A stretch of DNA of 64,000 nt from Cinnamomum chago (taxonomy: Eukaryota; Streptophyta; Magnoliopsida; Laurales; Lauraceae). Location: the NCBI GenBank assembly GCA_038049695.1, contig CP142456.1, positions 17,946,501 through 18,010,500 on the forward strand, given 5' to 3'. The translations under genes were made by a program, and so were the position numbers. The notes beneath the pieces are model-generated. The model was not told the origin of the DNA. It worked only from the letters and a program-made list of their open reading frames with translations, and did no database searches. Below are positions 24,210 to 36,200 of the stretch, piece after piece; the first letter of the stretch is position 1; each line of letters begins with the position of its first letter.

Positions 24210-27200
24210 ATACCGTTGGATCCATGTTTTTTACATTTGTGGGCCCCAAACGAAAGATCAGAACTGTTAGTCCTCTTTGGATGGATAAACATGGCTATGA
24301 GATCAATTTGTAGTGCCTAATTCGTTGTAGATTTCGAAAAATCAAAGAAAAACTCTGGACCGTTGATGCACCATCCATTACTCGACTGGGTGATCCATGT
24401 TTTTCACACAGTCCGCTTTTTCTCATTTTTTTTTTCCAGTTGTGGGGTCCTAAACTATCATCTGAACTGTACAAGTTGTTAGGATGACTAAGAACAACCA
24501 CCATATCAAATATCAACCATTGATCATTCCCCAATCTTGAGATATTTGTAAAACAAAATGAACAATTGAAGTTAAATTTTAGACTTTGTGGGCCCCTTTA
24601 TCAAGATCTGGACCATTGAGCCTTTTAGGAATACTACAAATAGCCATTTGGTCAAGTATTAACCACTAACTCACTATGTATATCAATAAATTTATAAAAA
24701 AAAAATATCAACCATTGAATTAAAAGAATCTGTTTCAATCTATTTTAAAGTGTTACCAAACAATCTACTTCTACACTATCTATTTCAAACAGGGCCATTT
24801 AAAATAGATCTATTTTTCACATATCTGTTTCATACATATAAGAGTCGCCAAACAAGCCCTTAGCCACTAGTCCAAGGAAAATGCTAAAGTAGTCACTTGA
24901 ATCCTTAACTCTATCGATCCCTCTCTTGCCGTTGCTCTCCAAGCCTACACTACAGCAACAAATATGTGGGCTCATCTCAAGAAAGTCTACCATCAAACCA
25001 ATAAAGCCCGGAAGTTTCACTTGGATAGTGAAATTGCTAAATATAATCTAGGGGATAAATCTGTGCAGGAATATTTTAATGGTTTCCTCAACTAATGGAC
25101 TGAAAGGGATTGCATGTTAATCCAAACAGTCTCTTCTAGATTTCTATATGAGGCTCTCAAATTACAAGAAGAAACTCACATTAACCAGTTTCTTATGAAT
25201 CTAAGACCAGAATTTGAATATGTTCGGTCTGCCTTCATGAATTGAGAAATTTCTGCTAATCTTGATACCTACTTTCAAGAAGTCCTTCGCGAAAAACTTC
25301 TTCTCACCTCACAGCGTGCCATTCTTGAAGAACCTAGAGCCGTCCTTGCGCCTCTTCCTGCTGACTCTACTCTTCTTGCAACCTCAAATTGGAAGCTTAC
25401 TCAATGTTAGGAATGCAAAGGCTTCGGTCATATTGCCAAAAATTGTCACAAGAAATTGGTTTGCAGATATTGCAAACGCTCTAGTCATCTTATTGATGAC
25501 TATCGCAGCTTACAGCGAAGGAATGAGACACAACCGAAGGAGCCTCCCTCCAATCTACCAAGTCAGAATATTCCAACTGCATTTCAGGCTCAAGCACCCT
25601 TATTTGATACAGGAAGCACTTCTTCCGGGGCTATATCCATGACTCCTGCTTAGATTCAAGAACGGATTCAAAACACGGTTACCTTAACATATGCATCTAT
25701 GGGCTTTAACGGTGGTCGGTATCAAACTCATTCTCCTATAGCTTTTCCTGCCTTTTATTCTTCAGCATCTCTTTCTTCTCCTATCACCTCATCCACATGG
25801 TTTTTAGATTCAGGAGACTCTAATCACATGACATCTATAGAACATAACTTTACAGATTCTCACCCTTACCTTGGAAAAGAAAAAATAACCACTGCTAATG
25901 GCGATCAACTACTCTTTCTAGAGTTGGTACCATTACTTTATCTAGTGTCTCTGGCCAGTCCATCACCCTTCCCAATGTCTATTTTGTTCCAAAATTATCA
26001 GCCAATTTACTTTCTGTAGGCTAACTTATTGATGATGGATATATTGTTCACTTTTCTTCCTTTAGTTGTGTTATACAAGGGCGACAAACTAGGAAGGTGA
26101 TCGCGACAGGGAGTAAACATGGGCGCCTATTTTTGCTGGACATTGGACATCATTCTTTCTTTACTTATTCTAATAATTTCAATAAATTGTGGACTGTTTG
26201 GCATCAACGTCTTGGTCATGTGAACAATGCTCATTTAATTTCTTTATTTAAGATTGGTTGTTTAGAATCTACTATTGATAATAAAATGATGTCTTCTTTA
26301 TTTCAATCAAAGTGTGAAACTTATTGCTTAAGAGTCATATTTTGCCGTTTTCTATTCATAATTCTCATGCATTGGCATCATTTGACATTATTCACACCGA
26401 TGTTTGGGGAATTGCTCCTACCTTGAGTAGGGCGGGATTTTAGTACTATGTGACCTTTATTGATGATCATTCCCGTTACATTTGGATCTATTTCATACAC
26501 TTGAAATCTTAAGTATTTTCTATTTTCTAAAGATTTTACAACATGATCCAAACCCAATTTAAGAAAGCAGTCAAAATTCTTAGATCAGATTCAGGTGGAG
26601 AATACATATCTCATGATTTCCCTGCCTTCCTTTCTGATAAAGGCATTCTTCACCAAAAAACCATGTCCACATACTCAACAAAATGGAATTGCGGAAAGAA
26701 AGACCAGACACATTCTTGAAAGTATTCGAACTCTTCTAATTGCATCCTTAGTTCCTCCCAAATTTTGGCGTGATGCTACACAGACAGTTGTGTATCTTAT
26801 CAATTTTCTTCCTAGTATTGTTCTAGGAAAGACTACTCCTTACTTAGTTCTCTTTGGTCACACCCCCTCATACTCTCATTGCACGTTTTTGGTTGTTTGT
26901 ATTTTGTTCATCTTCCACCTGCTAAGCGCACTAAGTTATCACCACAGATTGCCAAATGCATCTTTCTTTGCTACAGTAATGAACACAAAGGGTTTCTGTG
27001 TTATGATCAGATGGAAAAACGCATGCGAATATCTCGTAATGTGATTTTCTTGGAACAGATTCCTTAATTTTTTGTGTTTGGATAGTCATCCTATTGTTGT
27101 GTCCTATTTGCCACAATTCCTTGAGTCTACTTCTCCATCCACTCTTCCTAAAGTCTATGTCCGGCGTAACACGGTCCCTCCTATGGTCCCTCCTTCTCCT

Positions 27201-30200
27201 GATCATCTCCCAGTGCCGCCTACTGAACCTTCAGTTAATAGTACTTCTTCTGATAATAGCATCCCTCTGCAATGCTTTAGTCGTCTTTCCGTTGCCCCTA
27301 ACCGTATGGATTTCTTGCACTTTTTACTTCTTTAGATAGTGCTCCTATACCCACCTCATATTCATAGGCCTCGAAGATCGCAAACTGGCAAGATGCTATG
27401 AATGAGGAATTGCTCGCTCTTGAAGCAAACCAAACATGGGACTTGGTACCAGCCCCTAAAGGTGCATCTATGATTGACAGTAAATGGATCTACCCTGTCA
27501 AAGTTCACTCTAATTGGAGTCTTGATTGTTACAAAGTCAGATTGGTTGCGCAGGGTTATAAGCAAGAATATGGAATTGACTATAAGGAGACATTTGCACT
27601 AGTGGCTAAAATGACCATCATCCGTACTCTTCTTTGTGTAGCTGCGGCCCGCAACTGGCCTCTATGGCAAATGGATGTCAAAAATGCATTTCTTCATGGG
27701 GACTTGCGAGAGACTGTTTACTTAAAGCCTCCTCCAGGATGTGCTTGTCCTCCACAACATGTTTATAAGTTGCGGAAATCTCTTTATGGACTTAAGCAGG
27801 CTCCAAGGGCTTGGTTTGATAAATTCCGGGCAGCTATTCTTCAAGCTGAATTTCGTCATAGTCATTCTGATAGTTCTCTACTTCTCTTATGGACACCGAA
27901 GGGCTACACCTTCCTTTTAGTATATGTTGATGATATGATTATCAAGGCTATGCCATCTTACTCGTCACTTCAGAATGAAGAATCTTGGTCATCTCACCTA
28001 CTTTTTGGGGCTTGAGTTTTTACGTAACAAATCAGGCATTAGGGTCCATCAGCGTAAATATGCTATAGATTTGATCACTTCAGCAAGGCTTAATGATGCT
28101 CACACTTTCAATACACCTATGGAATTGAACAACAAAATCATTACAGATGATGGCCCTCCCCTGGATGATCCCTCCGTTTTTCGGCGGATAGTTGGTAGTT
28201 TACTCTACTTAACTATGACTCAGCCGGAAATTTCTCATGCAATTCATACAGTTAGTCAGTTTGTTAGCAATCCCTAAAAACCTCACCTCGCTGCTGATTT
28301 GCGCATTCTCCACTATGTTAAAGGCACTCTTAAGCATGGTATCTTCTACCCTTCTGGTACTTCTCAGCACTTACCAACTTATGCGTATGCCCAGATTTTC
28401 ATAGATCTACCACTCTCTAGTATATGTTTCTTGGGGAATCTCTGATTTTGTGAAAGTGTAAGAAGCAAACCACCGTTTCAAAGTCTATAGCTGGAGCTGA
28501 ATACCGGGCGATGTCATCCGCTAGTGCTGAAATCATCTAGTTACGCGTCTTCTTTGTGAATTGGGTCTCCTTGTTGGTAGTTCTACACCTCTTCATGGGG
28601 ACAATACCAGTGCCACTAGAATTGCCAACAATCTGGTCTTTCATGAAAGGACGAAGCACATTGAGATTGATTGTCACTTCATTCACCAGCATGTTGTTAC
28701 TGAGAATATAACTTTGCCTTATGTCTCAACTCGTAACCAATTGGAGGATATATTCACAAAAGCACTTCCCAATACACGTCATCATGATCTCACTAGTAAA
28801 TTGATGTTTTCTGCCTTACCACATCAATTTGAGGGGAGTGTAGAAGATAAAAGGCCTGTAAAATACAGTCTAGGCCTAGCCCAACAAGGCCCATGTACAA
28901 CATCCCACACGTGGGATTTAGTCTAAGATTGTATAGCTGATTGACCTCTTCTTACTTACTTGTATAGACTAGGGGATATTCTTTCATTATTCTGATTGTA
29001 TTCTTAGCATGTTTAGAGCCTTTGATTAAGGCATAATGAGATTATAAATATGGGTAGTCAATCCGCTATTAAGGCACGACCTTCTCTCCAACTCTCTTCT
29101 TCTTCTTCTTCCTCCATATACTGTGACATATATAAGTCCTACTCTTACTCACAACACGCCCCCTCAAGCTGGTGCATAGATATTTACTATGCTCAGCTTG
29201 GAAAAAACAAATTGCAACTTAGCTTTATTTACCGCCTTAGTGAGAAAGTCTGCAAGTTGAACTTCAATAGGAACCTGTACCAACACCACATCCTTCTCAA
29301 TTTTCTCGCGGACAAAATGGTTGTCCACTTCTACATGCTTTGTCTTGTCATGATTAACAGGGTTATTAGCAAGTTTAATCGCTGACGTACTATCAGAGTA
29401 AAGACACATTGGACCACCCTGCTTGAAATCTCAACTCAACCAGCAGTATCCTTAGCCTTAATAACTCGCAACACCCATGAGCTACAGCTTTGTACTCGGC
29501 TTCTGCACTAGACTTGGCAGTAACAACTTGTTTTTTACTTTTCCATGAAACTAGATTTCCTCCAAATATTGGGCAATAACCTGTTGATGGACAAAAATCG
29601 AACCCAATCAGAGTCTGTGAAGGCTATAGCCTTTGGATGTCCATGAGACCTGTATAAAATTCCTTGACCTGGTGATTTTTTCAAATTTCTAACAATCCTA
29701 TGCACTGCAGTTAAATGGTCAGTCCTAGGAGCATGCATAAACTGACTGACCAAACTTACAACATAAGAAATATCAGGCCTAGTAATAGTGAGATAAATTA
29801 GCTTTCCCACCAATATCTTCAAGCATTTCCCCACTTTTTAAATACAGACCATGATTTTGTTCTAATGGAGTGTCCGTTGTCTTTGCACCAAGTTTCCATG
29901 TTTCCTAAAGAAGATCAAGGATATATTTCCTTTGTGATATAACGATTCCACTCTTGGACCTCACCACCTCAATTCCCAATAAATATTTAAGTAATCCAAA
30001 GTCCTTGATTTCAAGTTCTGTTCTCAGGAAACTTTTTAACCTTGAGATTTCAGCATCATCATCTCCTGTGACAACTATGTCATCAACATACACAACAAGT
30101 ATAACCACCTTCCTGTTTTTCCTTTTCATAAGACCATGATCTGTGTAGCACCTTGTGAATCCAAATTAGATCACGGCTGTGTTGAATCTTTCAAACTAGG

Positions 30201-33200
30201 CTCGAGGTGACTGTTTCAGCCCATATAAAGACTTTTTAAGCAGGCATACTTTATTTTCTTGCACTATGACAACAATTCTGGTGGGAGATCCATATAAACC
30301 TTTTCCTTTAATTCCCCATGGAAAAATGCATTTTTTACATCCAATTGGTATAAAGACCAATTAAAGTTCGCTGCTAGAGATAAGATCACCCAAATGGAAG
30401 TCAACTTTGCCACCAGAGAAAAAGTTTCAAAATAGTCAAACTCTATAAGATTGAGTAAATCTCTTAGCAATAAGTCTAGCCCTTAATTGTGTCATCAAGA
30501 TTATATTTAAGGGTATACACCCATTTGCATCCAACAGTGCATTTTCATCCACGAAGAGTAGTAGGCTCTCACCTATGGTTTTTGTCTAAAGCATTCATCT
30601 CTTCTACCATTGCCTCTTTCCACGTAGGATGTGATAGTGCCTCAGACACATGTTTGGGTATACATTCAGTGGCTAGATTAGATACAAATGCACGAAAAAT
30701 AAATAGGTGATAGGCTATGATATCAAACAAAGTTTTGTATGGGATAGTGAGTAACACAGAACCTTGTTCATTTTCTTAATGCAAGAAGAGGTAGACTGTT
30801 GTAACGACCCGGGCCCACTATCCACATGATATTATCCACTTTGGTTCATCGGATTTCAACCCAATCTCGCCTCATGATTTTAAAAGGCCTCATGTGAAGT
30901 TAAGGACAGGTCACACACATACATACCCAGGATCATGACTAACATGTTTTCAATGTGGGATTTATGCACCACTGCATACCCAGTCCTTTAGAGCTTCCCC
31001 CGCCCTCTCTCTCTAGGCATATGCTCGCCGGCCCAGGGCCCTTCTACAAGGGGCCACATGCGTGACATATTTTAAAAGGGGGTGCAACACGAGGACTTCC
31101 CAAGAGGTCACCCATCCCAGTACTACTCTCACACAAGCATGCTTAACTGCAGAGTTTTGATGGGATCCGTTGCATTAGCATTGGGATGTCATGCCAGTGG
31201 CCCCCCTTAGAAAGGTGTTGGCGAACATTCGCCTAGAAAGAGGACGGGGGAAACTCTAAAGGACTAGGTATCATGGATCAAAATAGCGGCCGCTACACTA
31301 TATCAAGCGTAGCTGTGTTCACAGCTACGCTTGGGTACAGTAAAGTTTGTCATGATCGGTGTTAGCTTGCCTTCCATAACCATGGCCACCACCTGAAGGC
31401 CCACGACCGCAGCAACCACCACAGTTACCTCCACGACCACGGCCTCTTACCTCCATATATTGTATCAGCTATGGTGTTTCCACATTGCTATTTGCCAGAG
31501 CTCTGATACCACTTTGTCACGACCCAAATTCCAGGGCCTTGTCGGATATCCGAAACGTGATCATATAGAACTGCGGGGTCCACTATTTGACCTGATCTGA
31601 GATCAATACCCCACATCCCGTAGGGGACCCCTGGTCGTCCCTAGGAGACTTGGACCCACGAGGAGTGGGCCCCATCTAGGCCCTCATCCAATGGGTGTGA
31701 TGAAACAGGGCGACTGTTGCAGGATTCTTACAGCTTCTTGTCGTCAGGCTTACTGGGACCCACCTGAACACTCGATTGAAAATCAACTCCAGCCATCAAG
31801 TGTGGGACCCATGGGCGACCTTAGTGTAGTGGGACATCTGAGTTCTGAACCATTGGGTCCCATTGTCCAATAGGTGTAAGGAATCCCAGGCGTGACTTTG
31901 TGCAGGAATTAACAGGACCTGGTTTAAATTTGTGAGCCCCAGAATACGATCTGATGATGGATCAGATCCGATGGGTTGATCTTTTACCCTTGGTCGACCA
32001 TGACCTAGAGGGCTGATCTTAGTTTAGTTGAGTGGGACCCACTGGATTTTTAAGTGGAGTGTTGTAGGCGTGAACCATCTTTTGTGGTGATTCCTGTATT
32101 GACACATGTGCTGGATAATTAAAGAATAACACTAGACTTGGCATGTATTTACCATATCACCATTCCATCTACATTAATTAAGGTTTCTATGTGATTTATA
32201 ATAGTTTGTGTGGACTATTTGGGAATGTTAGCATGATTATGTTATTTTGATTCATATTTATGAAGGTGGGCCACTCCTATCTCATTCCTTACCTGTCATG
32301 ATCAGAAGTGGGGCATTAATATAATGGGGACTGGCATGGGACTGGTCTCACAATACTATTGTGAAAATTATTAATAATGATGAATTTTGGTTGGTATGAG
32401 ATATTGTGCACTGGGTCCCAGACGTGGGATGTTGGACTTAGTGTCTGGGCCGTTATAGCAGCTGGTCCTTGATGGATGTGTCTCATGAGACAGGGTCATG
32501 GTGACCAGTATACATATATACGATGGGCCTTTGAGGCGTGGTAATGTGCATGGGCATGGAATAGTATATGGACATACTTTTAATGATATTTGATCTATTG
32601 ATTCAGATTAGTTGATTATGTGATATTATGTTGTTTGTGGCTTGTGTAATTAGGAAAATTCATTCACCAGTAATACTGATGTTGTGTTGTCCCCTTCAGG
32701 TAATCGCATTGCGGGTGGGCCAGAGCAGAATGACGATCAGCAAGTAGATTTCGGCATGCGTAGCTAAAAAGAGATATCGAGAAAAACTTAAATAATTGAT
32801 AGAATTATTAATCCTTGTTAGGAAAAGTTAATTAATGTTTAAAGCACATTATTGATTGAGTCAGTACATAATAAGTTTGATTCCTTAGAGATTTAATGAT
32901 ATTGGAAATATATTTTGGACTAAATGCCGAATTCATTGTGAATATTATTTGATGTGTGCATGGTGAATATTGCTATATGATCACGATCCGGATATCCGAC
33001 AGGGCCCCAGAATTTGGGTTGTGACAAAGTGGTATTAGAGCATAAGGTTTTGAACAATTAAAAGAATTAGCAACCCATAGGTCAAGTGGTGAGGACGTTG
33101 GGCTGTTAATGGTAGAGATTAAAGTAAGGTATAATTTAATAATCTTTTAACTCACAAATTCCTCCCTTCTGCAGAAGGAATAAGACAATGGAAAATGATA

Positions 33201-36200
33201 CTAGAAATGAAAATGAGAACAATGTTCGGCCAAGCAACGGAACTATGGAACATGGTTCAAAATAGCGGCCGCTACGTAGCGTAGCGCCCGCATTATCGGC
33301 CATAGCGGTTAAGGCCGCTACGCTATTTTGAAAATAGCGGCGCTACAGTCTAAAACCTAGTATTGCCAAGTAATTTTAGTTTTAAATACTATTTTTGCTA
33401 TTTCTTCTCCTCAATAGCCTTTCTTAAAGTTGTCTCTGCCCTTATATGGTTTCAAATCACTAAAAATACACAATCTTGGTTGCTATACAAGATAAAAAAA
33501 ACTTAGACCATTTAAGAAATTCACACCGCTACACCGCTACATATCGCCCGCTACATAGCGTTTTGGCCACTGACCGCTACGCTTGTCGCAACCGCTATTT
33601 TCATCCTTGCTATGGAAATGCCGGAGTACGCACGGCAAATGTTTGAAAGCTTTATGAAGGTGTACGCACAAGTCCAAGAGCAGATCTCTGCTATTTATCA
33701 CCACCAAAGTGAGAATGGCGAGGGACACAGTAATAACAGAGATGGTTCGGGTGAAGGCAGCAATAATCGGGGCAGGAATCGTGAAAGAGATACCTTGTAT
33801 AAAAGATTCAACGAATTTCGCTCCAAGAGCTTTGAAGAAACAACTAATCCTTGGGATGCAAATAAATGGGTAGAGCATATGGAAGGCATCTTTGAAGTGA
33901 TGGGATGTACGGAACATCAAAAAGCCATACTTGCAGCATTCAAATTAGAAGGTGATGCAAAGGAATGGTGGAAGGCAGCCAAGAGGTCATTCAATGGGTA
34001 AGAAACAGAGATTACTTGGGCTTTCTTCAAACGGGAATTTATAAAGAAGTATATACCAGATCATATTAGGGCTCAGAAGAAGAGAGAGTTTGAAACTTTA
34101 GTACAAGGAAATCTGACGATAGCCAAGTACGCTTTCAAGTTCACTGAGCTGTCACATTTTGCCGAGACATTAGTGGCTACGAAAGAAGAAAAGATGGAAC
34201 GATTTGTGAACGGCCTTAGACTAGACATCAAAAAGGGCGTGAAGCTACATGAGCCAAAGACTTATGCTGAAGCCTTAAGGAAAGCTTTCATCTTAGAAGA
34301 GGCCATTGAAGATATAAAGAGACAGACTCAAATGGTGTCCACCGAAAGTAAAATAGATAACCTCAAACACCAGTTCCCCAATAAGAAACAAAAAACAGGA
34401 GCCAAGCCGGTCTGCAACCATTGCGAGGGAGCACATGAAACAAATCAATGTCGGAAGAGATCTGGAGTGTGCTTTGGGTGTGGAAAGGGAGGTCATAAGG
34501 TAAAAGATTGTCTGGAAGCCAAGGAGAGAAATCAGGCCAAACGAAAAAGCGGGTGTTATGGTTGTGGTCAGGAAGGGCACCAGGTTAGAGACTGCCCCAG
34601 TAGACAGGGAAGGAATCAAACCCAAACACAAGGACAAGCACCTCAGCAAAATCAGCAGGGGAGCCAGCAAGAGCGTCCACAAAACCAGCGCTATTATCAA
34701 CAGAACCCGAGAAATCAGCCCCGTGGAAATCAGCAGAACCCACTTCAAGGACAGCATTACAACCTTGGCAGGAACAACCAAGGAGGGAATCAAGCAGGAC
34801 AACAATAGAACGGAAGGCTCTTTGCCATGACTCATCATGATGTGGAAGCGGCCAACCATGTGGTGGAAGCGGCCAACCATGTGGTCGAGCGTATGGTTTT
34901 AATTTCCAATTTTGAAGCTAGTACTTTATTTGATTCCGGTTCAACACATTCTTTCATCTCGCATACTTTTGCAGCTACGATAGAAAACTCCCCCTCAACT
35001 TTGACTAATGCATTAGTAGTGTCTACACCCACGAGCGAACAAATATACACTAGAACCATATTTTATGATTGTATGATAGAAATTGGGCAAGCCCAGATGC
35101 CAGCTGACCTGGTATTGTTATGTATGGACGACTTTGATGTTATATTGGGAATGGATTGGCTTACTAGGTATCGGGCTATTTTAGACTGCTTTAACAAAGT
35201 AGTTCGGTTTAATCTGGAGGGATTTACTCATGTTAGTTTGGGGGGGAAAAAAGAGACCTGTTAGGTCAATGGTTATCTCAGCCATCAAAGCCGGTGAGTT
35301 ACTGAGGAATGGGTGCAAAGACTTTTTAGCCATCATTTCGAAGGATAAACCGAAACCAAGCATAGAAGATATCCCAGTTGTTAGGGAATTCCCCAACGTG
35401 TTTTTGGATGACCAACCAGGGTTACCCCCAATTCGAGAGGTTGATTTTACTATCGAAATAATGCCGGGCACAGCCCCGATTTCTAAGGCACACTATCGAA
35501 TGGCTCTTGCGGAACTGAAGGAACTCAAAGATCAATTGGAGGAACTATTGGACAAAGGATTCATTAGGCCTAGGGTGTCTCCATGGGGAGCACCGGCGTT
35601 GTTTGTGAAGAAGGATGGAACCCTGAGAATGTGCATTGATTATACACAGTTAAACCGGGTAACTATCAAAAACAAGTACCCTTTGCCCCGCATTGATGAA
35701 TTATTTGATCAACTACAAGGTGCAAAATACTTTTCCAAGATTGATCTAAGGCTGGCTACCATCAGTTAAGAGTGAGGAAGACACTCCCAAGACGGCGTTC
35801 CGAACGCAATATGGTCATTACAAGTTTCTAGTCATGCCTTTCGGATTGACCAATGCGCCAACCGCCTTCATGGCACTGATGAACCAAGTTTTTCAACCCT
35901 ATTTGGATAAATTTGTGGTGGTATTTATGGATGTTATCCTCATTTACTCTAAGGAATGACAAGAACATGGCGAGCATCTGCATACCTCCTTGCAGCTGTT
36001 GAGAGGCAATCAGCTCTATGCCCAGTTCAGCAAGTGTGATTTCTGGTTAGAGCAAGTAACCTTCCTGGGTCACATTATTTCAGGAGACGGATTATCCGTA
36101 GACCCTACCAAAATAGAAGCGGTTATGAATTGGAAGCGACTTACAACTGTTTCAGAAGTTCGAAGCTTCTTAGGCCTGGCGAGTTATTATCGAAGGTTCG

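Larger units (their letters stand above)
22586..29128 (+). mobile_element. Ty1-copia element with two LTRs, broken
   Basis: A fossil. LTRs are 22586-22873 and 28839-29128, both TGTAGAAG to GTGACA. A TGGTATCAGAGCC primer-binding site follows the first, and a GAGGGGAG polypurine tract precedes the second. Internal parts in order: gag (from about 23680), two zinc-knuckle-like regions near 25400, protease near 25800, integrase 26100-27060, reverse transcriptase 27398-28277 and RNase H near 28400-28850. It carries well over five breaks and two foreign insertions (23343-23485 and 23816-24859). The LTRs differ at roughly 5-6 percent by eye, so it is of middle age, probably millions of years. It is inserted in the LTR of the minus-strand copia remnant. 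Confidence 0.88.
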
